From positions 558,001-622,000 of the forward strand of contig NZ_JASJOU010000003.1 in the NCBI RefSeq assembly GCF_030068605.1: a DNA stretch of 64,000 nt. The letters are read 5' to 3'. The stretch's first letter is position 1. Each line of letters opens with the position of its first letter. The notes under the pieces are model-generated. The model saw only the letters and a list, made by a program, of their open reading frames with translations. It had not been told where the DNA came from and ran no database searches. The DNA is from Xanthocytophaga agilis. GTDB taxonomy: Bacteria; Bacteroidota; Bacteroidia; Cytophagales; 172606-1. Position numbers and translations under genes: made by a program. Below, one piece after another: positions 9,710 through 17,447 of the stretch.

Positions 9710-11227
9710 CTATTGAATCTTTAGAGATTCGGCCTCTGAAAAGGAAGATTTCACTTCTGTTAGTACTGGTTTGGCCACTTTATTCAAAATCCAAACCGGT
9801 TTTGTTGTAGCATTGCCAGACTCTACTCCTGAAAGTTTTAATCCTTTAATATCATCAAAGACACAAGCAGGCCGAAAATCTTCTTTTACCAATGATAGTT
9901 TTACATTTGAAAATTCAATCCCTTCAGCATGTCGCACATAAAAGCCCCAGGCAGGCAGTTCTCCAAACATAGAGAACTCCGGATAATTAGGTATTTGCTC
10001 CGGAACCAGATGAAGTGAATCTGTTGAAACAAACGCTTTGGTTTTAGAGGCTCCTCCTCCATACACAATCTCAATATTTTCCAGTTGTACATTTTGAACA
10101 GGATGTCCGGGTAATCCGGTAATGGAAGAGGGGATTAGATTATGTGGAGGCACCTTCGGAAGAGGTCCTTCTACAGGGTAGCCTGCATCAGGTTTACTGG
10201 CAGGAATTTCAGCCCTTACATCCTGAATAAGTACATCCCGTAAGATACCATATTGATTTCCTGTATTACGATGCCCCAAACGAATAAAAATTGCATTGCC
10301 TGTGTGAGTAGCCCGAACATGTTTAATCCTGACCTTTTCAATGATTGCGCCATCTACTGTCTCCAAGGCAATAGCCGAACGATATGTATCATATACTGTC
10401 AGATTCTCAACTACAATATTCCGAAAAGCGCCCATTGAACCGGTTCCAATCTTAAAAGCATTAGCACTAGACCGAATCGTACAGTTCTTGATTGTTATAT
10501 TTTCACATACTCCTTCTTTGTCTTCTGATTTCAAACAAATACCATCATCGGCTGAATTAATAAAGCAATCTTTAATGGTAACATTCTTTGTATCGACAAT
10601 ATCAATACCATCATTGTTCCAGTAAGCAACACTTTCCACCCGAATATGATCAATAGTTACATCTTCACAATTCTGGTAGTTCTGTACCCATCCAGAGGCG
10701 TCTTTAAAAGTAATACCTGAAACACGGATATTTTTTGATTTCTCTAACCCAAGTATCATCGGACGATTAGCTTCTGTAGGACGCTTGATTCTCCACTCCG
10801 GATCCTGAATTAGATTCTTATTCAGTAATTCGTATAGATTTACCACCAATTCTCTTCCCTGCCCATCTATGGTTCCTTGGCCAGTGATTGACACATTGGT
10901 AAGATTAAAGCCTGTTAGTAAGGCCAGTTTTCCTTCTCCTTTGGTATAATCCAACCGATTGGTACTTCCTAACAAAACTGCCCCTTCTTCCAGATGGAGT
11001 TCTACATTAGAACGCAGATACAGTCCTCCTGTCAGGAAATACCCAGCAGGAATGATCACCTTCCCTCCTTTTTTAGAGATATCATCAATAGCTTTCTGGA
11101 TTGCAGAAGTATTATTGCTCCTACCATCCGGTTTAGCTCCATAGGAAGTAATAGTAATTACTGTTTGCTGACAAATACCTATGATACTATGTATAATGCA
11201 AATACAAAGCAGAATTGCTTTTTTCAT
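9710..11227 (-). CDS. Glycoside hydrolase family 28-type beta-helix protein (proximal copy)
   Basis: A 505-residue secreted beta-helix protein with a signal peptide (MKKAILLCICIIHSIIGICQ). It carries SYGAKPDGRSNNTSAIQKA near the N-terminus, NNDGIDIVD, NSADDGICLKS, the segment KIGTGSMG in place of the canonical GHG motif, and IRLGHRN. It matches the distal copy over its whole length, including the C-terminal FSMFGELPAWGFYVRHA segment, so the two arose by duplication with the phosphatase gene between them. It starts 39 bases after the GH89 stop. Because the GHG histidine is absent in both copies, the pair may have shifted specificity together. Likely an exo-acting alpha-uronidase-like or rhamnosidase-like enzyme; the exact bond is unknown. 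Confidence 0.85.
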   Translation of the reverse strand: MKKAILLCICIIHSIIGICQQTVITITSYGAKPDGRSNNTSAIQKAIDDISKKGGKVIIPAGYFLTGGLYLRSNVELHLEEGAVLLGSTNRLDYTKGEGKLALLTGFNLTNVSITGQGTIDGQGRELVVNLYELLNKNLIQDPEWRIKRPTEANRPMILGLEKSKNIRVSGITFKDASGWVQNYQNCEDVTIDHIRVESVAYWNNDGIDIVDTKNVTIKDCFINSADDGICLKSEDKEGVCENITIKNCTIRSSANAFKIGTGSMGAFRNIVVENLTVYDTYRSAIALETVDGAIIEKVRIKHVRATHTGNAIFIRLGHRNTGNQYGILRDVLIQDVRAEIPASKPDAGYPVEGPLPKVPPHNLIPSSITGLPGHPVQNVQLENIEIVYGGGASKTKAFVSTDSLHLVPEQIPNYPEFSMFGELPAWGFYVRHAEGIEFSNVKLSLVKEDFRPACVFDDIKGLKLSGVESGNATTKPVWILNKVAKPVLTEVKSSFSEAESLKIQ

Positions 11228-11266
11228 GGCTGCTCAATTAAAATTCAACTACAATCTAACTCTATT

Positions 11267-13474
11267 TTAAATTGCATAAGCAGCCTGTACCTTCTTCCAA
11301 TACTTCTTATATAGTTGTCGGGCTACATCCACTGACACACCCACAGGTTTATCCGCAAAGGCTTTTTGTTCAGTAACCCACTCCCATTCCCATTTTTTAA
11401 TTTCCTTTTCAAAAGCAGCTAAGTCTATTTCCTTTCCGGAAACTAACGCTTCATTCACTCGCTGGAAAAACTGTTGCCATCTGGGTTTATAAAAATCACT
11501 TAGCAACCCATTCCACTGACGATTGGAATATTCATGTAATGGACTGTTTTCATCTCCCCATAGAGTTACCAGATCACGGGCATTCTGTTCATACAAAGCT
11601 TTTTCTTCTGCTGTGGTGCCACAACTACGCGCTTCAGCAATCCATTTTCCCAACAGAAAATCTTTTCGTGTTCCCAGCAACTTATTCATATCATCAATCA
11701 ACTCAATAAACTCTTTGCTATATTTCTGAAAATCCGCCTGATTCTTTTGTTTGTAAGCCTGTACCCATTTTTTCTGTAGAGGCAGGGCATAATTAGCCAG
11801 CACCTGTCGCGTGACATCCACCAGATCATACTGGAATCCATCACTGGACTTGCATGTGTTGATCGCCTGAACCAGATGTTGCCAGGCTGGTAAAAGTTCA
11901 ACAGGAGGATAATTCAGTTTAGTGCGTGTCCATACTGTGGTTGAATCAAAGGTAGGTCGTCCTGTTACAATTGATTCAGCTCCATCCCGAATGGCTTTGC
12001 CATTGTAGACAGTTGTTTTCAAAATCTGCCAGGCTGCTAAAGTATGTTCATTGGTATTACCATAACGATTTCGGATATAATCAGGCAACCATTTATCCAG
12101 ATTAATAGGTTGATCTCTCCAGGTGTTGGCCATCATCAGTTCATATAAAACAGGATTCTGCTCAATAGCTTCCATAGTGAGTCCAATTCCTTTCAAATTG
12201 CCACTTTTCGGATCATGCAATGCCTCGGCGGGACCTTTTGCAGCCCCTTCTATCCGTCCAAACAGATTGACATTACCCCCAAAATTATTTAGCATATTCC
12301 AGATCCAGGGTTTGCCATAAAATGCCTCAGTACTTTTCCATACAGGTTCTATTTCTGTGGCCAGATCCAGCACAATCATATGGTCATTGGGGACGGCATC
12401 CAGTAAAGCTTTGATTTGTGGAGCTTTCCAGAATTTGCGATCACTGTAGAATAACCATCCCTGCATAACCCATACAGCTTGTGGATCTGCTTGTCGCATT
12501 CCTTCATATACACGCGCACTCAGCTTAGACAAAAATTCAGGCTCATCAGAGGGTGGCTCGTTTTCGTTGAAGGTATCTGCGGAATACAAGTGATCTGTAC
12601 CAAATAAAGTAGTTTGTTTCTGTAGAAACTTCTTACCAATCTCAGCAAACATAGGATCTTCCGAGTCCAATATATAGGTATCTGCAAACCCATTGGTCCA
12701 GTTGGTAGCTTTCAGTTTAGCATGAGGAAAGCGATGACGAAAGGCAGCAGGAACGTGCCCTGTAAATGCAGGCAGTACAGGTTTCATTCCTAATTCACGT
12801 TCACGAGCAACAATCTTTTGCTGCAATTCTTTGTGGCTTTGCATCCAGCTTACAGGAAGTGGACCACCCCATGCATCCAGGTTTCCCATCCAGAACCAGG
12901 AGAAATATGACGGGCCACTAAAGAATGCTTGTAAATCCTGATCCGTAAATCCCATTTCCTTATATACTTCATACCATGTATATTCTTCTCCGGTAATTGC
13001 CAGAGGCATATTGATCCCATGCAATGCCATCCAGTCTATCTCTTTTTGCCAGCGTTCCCAATCCCACCAGCTCATGCTGTAGTTGAAGGTACAGTAGTTC
13101 AGATAATAACGGTAATGATAGGGTGTATTCTTGTGAACCTTTTCAGGTACAACAGGCAGAGAAGCAGGTAGTTTTAAATTTGTTCCATTCCATGTAATCT
13201 GGCAATGGGCATATTCTGTCAGATAGTAATATAAAGCAGATCCTATTGCCACTCCGGTACTTCCTCTAAGAATAATTTTACCATTCTTACTTTCTATTTC
13301 AAATGCATCTTTTCCTTTTTCAGGAGCTAATGCTTCCACCTGAAAGTACTGAGATTCATTGGGTAATATTCTTTTTACAAAAGCTTCAGAGGCTTGTACA
13401 TTGAGCTGAGCCATCACATAGGATGTAAAAAACAGATGGATAGCTCCTACTAGTAGAATTCGCTTAAAATACAT
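11267..13474 (-). CDS. Alpha-N-acetylglucosaminidase, GH89 (NAGLU family)
   Basis: The frame is open from a TTG-type start at 13615, but that overlaps the upstream gene. The ATG at 13474 begins a normal signal peptide (MYFKRILLVGAIHLFFTSYVMA), so I chose it, giving 735 residues. Homology to human NAGLU runs along the whole length: an N-terminal alpha/beta domain, then the (beta/alpha)8 catalytic domain with YSADTFNENEPPSDEP (acid/base Glu about residue 304, matching NAGLU E316), VWVMQGWLF, and GLTMEAIEQNPVLYELM (nucleophile Glu about 435, matching E446), followed by the all-helical C-terminal domain. It releases terminal alpha-linked GlcNAc by retention. It lies directly downstream of the HGSNAT-like acetyltransferase gene, which recreates the two-enzyme pair that removes terminal GlcN from heparan in lysosomes. 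Periplasmic or surface location is expected. Confidence 0.94.
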   Translation of the reverse strand: MYFKRILLVGAIHLFFTSYVMAQLNVQASEAFVKRILPNESQYFQVEALAPEKGKDAFEIESKNGKIILRGSTGVAIGSALYYYLTEYAHCQITWNGTNLKLPASLPVVPEKVHKNTPYHYRYYLNYCTFNYSMSWWDWERWQKEIDWMALHGINMPLAITGEEYTWYEVYKEMGFTDQDLQAFFSGPSYFSWFWMGNLDAWGGPLPVSWMQSHKELQQKIVARERELGMKPVLPAFTGHVPAAFRHRFPHAKLKATNWTNGFADTYILDSEDPMFAEIGKKFLQKQTTLFGTDHLYSADTFNENEPPSDEPEFLSKLSARVYEGMRQADPQAVWVMQGWLFYSDRKFWKAPQIKALLDAVPNDHMIVLDLATEIEPVWKSTEAFYGKPWIWNMLNNFGGNVNLFGRIEGAAKGPAEALHDPKSGNLKGIGLTMEAIEQNPVLYELMMANTWRDQPINLDKWLPDYIRNRYGNTNEHTLAAWQILKTTVYNGKAIRDGAESIVTGRPTFDSTTVWTRTKLNYPPVELLPAWQHLVQAINTCKSSDGFQYDLVDVTRQVLANYALPLQKKWVQAYKQKNQADFQKYSKEFIELIDDMNKLLGTRKDFLLGKWIAEARSCGTTAEEKALYEQNARDLVTLWGDENSPLHEYSNRQWNGLLSDFYKPRWQQFFQRVNEALVSGKEIDLAAFEKEIKKWEWEWVTEQKAFADKPVGVSVDVARQLYKKYWKKVQAAYAI

Positions 13475-13522
13475 GTATACGCAAAAATTTATGTAGAATA
13501 TTCGTTGTTCAATCTGATACTT

Positions 13523-13553
13523 AGTGGTTCTTTTTATACTTTTAAGAACCACT
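13523..13553 (-). other. Stem-loop over the stop codon of the acetyltransferase gene
   Basis: AGTGGTTCTT (13523-13532) and AAGAACCACT (13544-13553) form a perfect 10-bp stem with an 11-base loop. The stem includes the last codons and the loop the stop codon of the HGSNAT-like gene. No U run follows on the minus strand, so it is more likely an RNA stability or processing element than a strong terminator. It lies 49 bases before the GH89 start. Confidence 0.55.
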
Positions 13554-14676
13554 TTTGCTGATATAAAAAGTATAGGAACCCTAGTTGTACAGCGACAATT
13601 CCAGCGGCCAGCCATACTGGCTGCCAGGCTGCCTCTGCAAACTTAATCAACCCTCCAAAAAGAAAAACAGTAGTATGTTCAAAATCAATAACTCCATGTG
13701 AGGCCATATATATAGTAATCGAATTCATTCCTATCCATACCAGAGGCATAGACCATTTCTGAAATCCGGCAACATCAATAATCAGATAAAAAGTAGAAAG
13801 AAACAGCAGGCTCCAGCCACAGGTAAGCAACACAAATGAACTGGTCCACATATTTTTATTAATGGGAAAATCCAAATGCCAGATCCAGGCAATACCAATA
13901 AGTAAAAGCCCTACTGGAATCATAAGAAATCCTTTTTTGAGGGGTGTCCATCCAATAGACGACCACCGTAGAAATTGGCCTGTAAAAATTCCCATCAGGG
14001 CATTAGCAATAGCAGGAATGGTAGATAGAAATCCTTCAGGGTCGTAAACTTTCCGATGCAGTTTACCTGGCAACAATATACGATCTATATATGCCTCCAT
14101 ATTTCCTTCGGGAGTAAGAACACCTGCACCAAATCCTGGAACAGGAATAAACTTCATAACAACCCAATAACCAATCAATAATCCTGCAAACCACAGCAGT
14201 TGCCCTCTGAGATTACAGTAAAGAAAAATAAGTCCGGCAAAAAAACACGATAAGGCGATACGTCCAAGTACACTGGCAAACCGGGTGTTGTCATATCCTT
14301 GCCACTTCAGCAATCCGTTGACAACCATTCCCAAAATGATCAGGATGAGTGTACGCTTTAGAAGATGCCACAAAATCTTTTGTCGAATAGCTGATTTGTT
14401 CTCAGCAGAACTTCCTTCCAGCTGTTTTCCCATGGAATAAGGCATAGAAACCCCAGCTATAAAAATAAAAAGAGGAAATATCAGATCATAAAACGTAAAT
14501 CCATTCCAATCTGAATGATGTAGTTGGTCGGACATCCAGTCAATCAGTGAATTGTCAGATGCACTGGCCCAGGAATGAATTAACCCTTCTCCACTAATAA
14601 TCCAGAACATATCAAATCCTCTGAGAGCATCCAGAGACTGTAATCGTTTTAGGTGTGGTTTCTGATTTGTATGCAT
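13534..14676 (-). CDS. HGSNAT/NagX-like membrane acetyltransferase (DUF5009)
   Basis: A 380-residue polytopic inner-membrane protein with about ten hydrophobic segments. It begins with RLQSLDALRGFDMFWI, the hallmark of the heparan-alpha-glucosaminide N-acetyltransferase family. The segment HHSDWNGFTFYDLIFPLFIF aligns with the human HGSNAT active-site region, and His54 falls on the catalytic histidine (human H269). The enzyme uses cytosolic acetyl-CoA to acetylate terminal glucosamine across the membrane, which GH89 then removes as GlcNAc; the GH89 gene is next on the same strand. An alternative name for bacterial relatives is NagX, proposed to act in GlcNAc uptake in chitin regulons. The adjacent GH89 and preserved histidine favour the acetyltransferase reading. 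No signal peptide is present; the first membrane span follows a short cytoplasmic N-terminus. Confidence 0.87.
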   Translation of the reverse strand: MHTNQKPHLKRLQSLDALRGFDMFWIISGEGLIHSWASASDNSLIDWMSDQLHHSDWNGFTFYDLIFPLFIFIAGVSMPYSMGKQLEGSSAENKSAIRQKILWHLLKRTLILIILGMVVNGLLKWQGYDNTRFASVLGRIALSCFFAGLIFLYCNLRGQLLWFAGLLIGYWVVMKFIPVPGFGAGVLTPEGNMEAYIDRILLPGKLHRKVYDPEGFLSTIPAIANALMGIFTGQFLRWSSIGWTPLKKGFLMIPVGLLLIGIAWIWHLDFPINKNMWTSSFVLLTCGWSLLFLSTFYLIIDVAGFQKWSMPLVWIGMNSITIYMASHGVIDFEHTTVFLFGGLIKFAEAAWQPVWLAAGIVAVQLGFLYFLYQQKWFLKV

Positions 14677-14701
14677 ATTGGCAAGAAGATCGCCTATCTA
14701 T

Positions 14702-14741
14702 AAAAAACTCTCTGACAAATAAGACATTCTGCCAGAGAGTT
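14702..14741 (-). terminator. Rho-independent terminator after myo-inositol oxygenase
   Basis: AACTCTCTG (14706-14714) pairs with CAGAGAGTT (14733-14741) in a perfect 9-bp stem. A six-U run follows on the minus strand (14702-14707). It falls between the oxygenase stop and the acetyltransferase start, so the glycosidase genes either depend on read-through or have their own promoter. Confidence 0.7.
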
Positions 14742-14765
14742 GTACCAGGTTGCTTTAATTAACTT

Positions 14766-15644
14766 TTAAAATTTTAATGTAGATGGCAAGTACTTAGCTA
14801 CCAAATCTTCATAGTAAGGTCTGAGTGCTTTGGCATCAGGAGGTACAGGAACTTTTGAGTACAGATCGTAGGGATTGAATTTATTTACCCATTCAAACAT
14901 TTTATGGTCATGCTCTGTCATCAGATGGGAATAGGCATTTTCGCGATGTTGTGAGTAGAATGAGTGATAACGAATCATATACAAGGCAGGTTCTGGCAAA
15001 TAGTCTTTCATCATCTGATACAGGTATTCATCGTGCCCCCATGACATACGCACATTATCTAATCCACAGTTAGGTTCGTAAATGCCATATTTTGTATTAT
15101 AGCGTTCATCTGTAGAATCAGGATTTGCAGCAAAAAACTCAGGATAAACGATCTTGTCTGAATGCTGGCATCCAACAGGGAAAGTATCTCCTACTACCGC
15201 CCACTGAGGTTCTCCAAACAGACACAACACTTTACCCATATCATGCATAAATCCAGTCAATACAAACCAGTCCGGATGGCCATCAGCCCGAATGGCTTCT
15301 GAAGTTTGGAGCAAGTGCTGTAACTGATCCAGGCTGGTATCCGGGTCAGAGTCATCTACCAGTGTATTCAGAAAATCTACCGCTTCCCATAATGACATTT
15401 CCCGCTTATCAAATTTCAGAAAATCAGCTCTCTTCTCCTTTACAAAATCATAGGTTTGATAGGTATGGTTAAGTCGGTAAAACTCACGCACAGTATCTAC
15501 CCGTTCAGAATCAACATAATTTCGATACTCTTCTTTAGTCTTTACAGACTCATCCGGATCAGGATAACGCTTTAACAAATCGTCTTCCCATTCTTCCATA
15601 CTGGATAATGGAGATACTTCCTTTTCTGTGAATTTCTGGTTCAT
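14766..15644 (-). CDS. miox: Myo-inositol oxygenase
   Basis: A 292-residue cytoplasmic protein matching the eukaryotic myo-inositol oxygenase over its full length. All six di-iron ligands are present: His123 (ADGHPDW), His134 and Asp135 (FMHDMGK), His204 (SWGHDEY), His227 (RYHSFYSQHR) and Asp260 (NPYDLYSK). The family signature LFGEPQWAVVGDTFPVGC is intact. The enzyme cleaves the ring of myo-inositol with O2 to give D-glucuronate. No other inositol catabolism gene (iolG or iolE type) is in the window, so inositol would feed the hexuronate pathway. It is the first gene after susD in the locus, separated from it by a stem-loop and followed by a terminator. Its presence in a SusCD locus means inositol is probably a component of the imported substrate. 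Confidence 0.95.
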   Translation of the reverse strand: MNQKFTEKEVSPLSSMEEWEDDLLKRYPDPDESVKTKEEYRNYVDSERVDTVREFYRLNHTYQTYDFVKEKRADFLKFDKREMSLWEAVDFLNTLVDDSDPDTSLDQLQHLLQTSEAIRADGHPDWFVLTGFMHDMGKVLCLFGEPQWAVVGDTFPVGCQHSDKIVYPEFFAANPDSTDERYNTKYGIYEPNCGLDNVRMSWGHDEYLYQMMKDYLPEPALYMIRYHSFYSQHRENAYSHLMTEHDHKMFEWVNKFNPYDLYSKVPVPPDAKALRPYYEDLVAKYLPSTLKF

Positions 15645-15743
15645 AGGGTTATAATAATTGAGAGTTAAGGGATTAGTACAAACTTTTAAGAATACTTACA
15701 AGTTAACTACTCAGAAACCAAATAATCAACCCGGTATCAGATT

Positions 15744-15794
15744 TATAAGCTCTTCCTGGCAAACATTTTACTGATTTATCAGGAAGAGCTTATA
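15744..15794 (-). terminator. 15-bp stem-loop after susD
   Basis: TATAAGCTCTTCCTG (15744-15758) and CAGGAAGAGCTTATA (15780-15794) form a perfect 15-bp stem with a 21-base loop, 5 bases after the SusD stop. There is no U run on the minus strand. It may work as a partial terminator or a 3'-end stabiliser that keeps the susCD message more abundant than the downstream enzyme message. Confidence 0.65.
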
Positions 15795-15799
15795 ATATA

Positions 15800-17416
15800 T
15801 TAATAACCTGGATTTTGAACTAATTTTGGATTTAAAACAATTGCAGAAACTGGAATAGGGAAAATCCGCCGATAAGTATCCGCATTAGTCTTGAATCCCC
15901 AAGAATCTTCGTATTTCCCAAAGCGAATCATATCATTGCGATGCCAAGCTTCATAGGCAAATTCACGACTTCTTTCTTCATACAAATCATCCAACGTTAC
16001 AGCAGTCCAAGGGCTGGAAGTAGTTCTGTTTGCACGTACCTGATTTACTAATGAAAGAGCAGTATGTCCCGATGTTGGCGCACCTCCACGAAGTATAGCT
16101 TCTGCTTTCATTAAAAGAATATCAGAGTAACGAAACACAGGCATATCATTATTTTGATTCCGGTTAGCAGATGAAGCATCTGGATAGAATTTAATATTTC
16201 GATAACCCATATTCCAGGCAATCTCATCATTTCCCAAATCAAAGTTTACAACACTGCGTCTTAATACAATTTCAGGACTCAATTCTACCTGATACGTATA
16301 ACTGGCATCTCCATCAGTACCTGCATATGTTTCATCATATCCTTTTTTGGTTGTCGTAACTGTTAGTGGAGTACCATCAGTATTATATTGCTTTCCTGTT
16401 AGCCATTGACCATTACGTACATCATTTTCATCATTGAAGTGAGCGTAAAATTCAGGCAAAGTACTCTCTGGTGCACTTGGAGTAAACGGTAATTTGAATT
16501 TTGCTCTCATTGAACGTGGTACATCATAACGGGCACGATACATATAGCCATTTGTATTTGCAAGAGGTGCAGCTGTAGGATCATATGGTATAGCAAAAAT
16601 GAATTCTTTCATCTGAGGACCATTCGTTGGATAAAACATTTGCAGATACGAACTCATAGACTCTATGCCATACTTACCAGAGCTGATGATTTTATCACAA
16701 GCTGCAATACATTCGTCATTACGTTTTGTTCCGGTATAAACTTCTGCATTCAGGTACATCTTTGCCAACAGCGCATACGCCATCCATTTATTACATCTTC
16801 CGTACATCAATGTACCAGTTTCTTCACTCAGAAAAGGTAATGCAGCATTTACTTCTGATTCAATAAAGTTGAATACTTCTGTTCGGGAAGAATTAGCACG
16901 AGGTTCAAAGTCCCCATACGCAGTATCAATAGGAACATTTCCATATAAGTCTACCATCATAAAATAGGCAAGTGCTCTTACCATTTTGAGTTCCGCAAGT
17001 TTCGATGACTTGGAAGAAGACGTAGCTGGAATATTTTCCCCTAGAATGGCTAGTGCCTGATTAGTAGTCCCAATCACTCTGGATAACCAACTCCAGCTAC
17101 TGGATGGCCAGCCTGTATCAGTTGTCCAGGTATGATAGTGCATTCTAAGATATCCCTGGTTATCATACCAGTTACCGCCTCTGGCAGGTAATATTGCCTC
17201 GTCGGTACTTAACGTCTGAGTGAACCAGTAATCTAGTGCATAATTACCTCTTAAAGCTGCATATGCAGGCCCTGAAGCTTGAATAAATTGAATTGAATCC
17301 TGAGGGAATACATCTGGGGTTAACTCTGATGTAACAGGCACATCCAGCATATGACATGCTGTCATGAAGTAGAATAACAGAATTAAAAAAGATATATAGA
17401 GAGAACTTTTTTTCAT
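15800..17416 (-). CDS. SusD/RagB-family outer-membrane glycan-binding lipoprotein
   Basis: A 538-residue protein with a lipoprotein signal peptide; Cys21 in YFMTACHM is the lipidated residue. The helical TPR-rich body and the C-terminal SusD segment are recognisable: MPVFRYSDILLMKAEAILRG, the arrangement VNQVRANR, LYEERSREFAYEAWHRNDMIRFGKY, and a typical end FPIPVSAIVLNPKLVQNPGY. Family members cap the SusC porin and bind the incoming oligosaccharide. The gene follows susC by 31 bases. The binding specificity cannot be read from sequence. The neighbouring enzymes suggest a ligand with hexosamine, uronate and inositol. Confidence 0.95.
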   Translation of the reverse strand: MKKSSLYISFLILLFYFMTACHMLDVPVTSELTPDVFPQDSIQFIQASGPAYAALRGNYALDYWFTQTLSTDEAILPARGGNWYDNQGYLRMHYHTWTTDTGWPSSSWSWLSRVIGTTNQALAILGENIPATSSSKSSKLAELKMVRALAYFMMVDLYGNVPIDTAYGDFEPRANSSRTEVFNFIESEVNAALPFLSEETGTLMYGRCNKWMAYALLAKMYLNAEVYTGTKRNDECIAACDKIISSGKYGIESMSSYLQMFYPTNGPQMKEFIFAIPYDPTAAPLANTNGYMYRARYDVPRSMRAKFKLPFTPSAPESTLPEFYAHFNDENDVRNGQWLTGKQYNTDGTPLTVTTTKKGYDETYAGTDGDASYTYQVELSPEIVLRRSVVNFDLGNDEIAWNMGYRNIKFYPDASSANRNQNNDMPVFRYSDILLMKAEAILRGGAPTSGHTALSLVNQVRANRTTSSPWTAVTLDDLYEERSREFAYEAWHRNDMIRFGKYEDSWGFKTNADTYRRIFPIPVSAIVLNPKLVQNPGY

Positions 17417-17447
17417 AATGGTTTCTTTAAATAAAATCCAGAATAGA

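Noticed and set aside
13475-13615. Longer N-terminus for the GH89 gene
   Set aside because: It overlaps the acetyltransferase gene, has no signal-peptide character and places the true signal peptide inside the protein.
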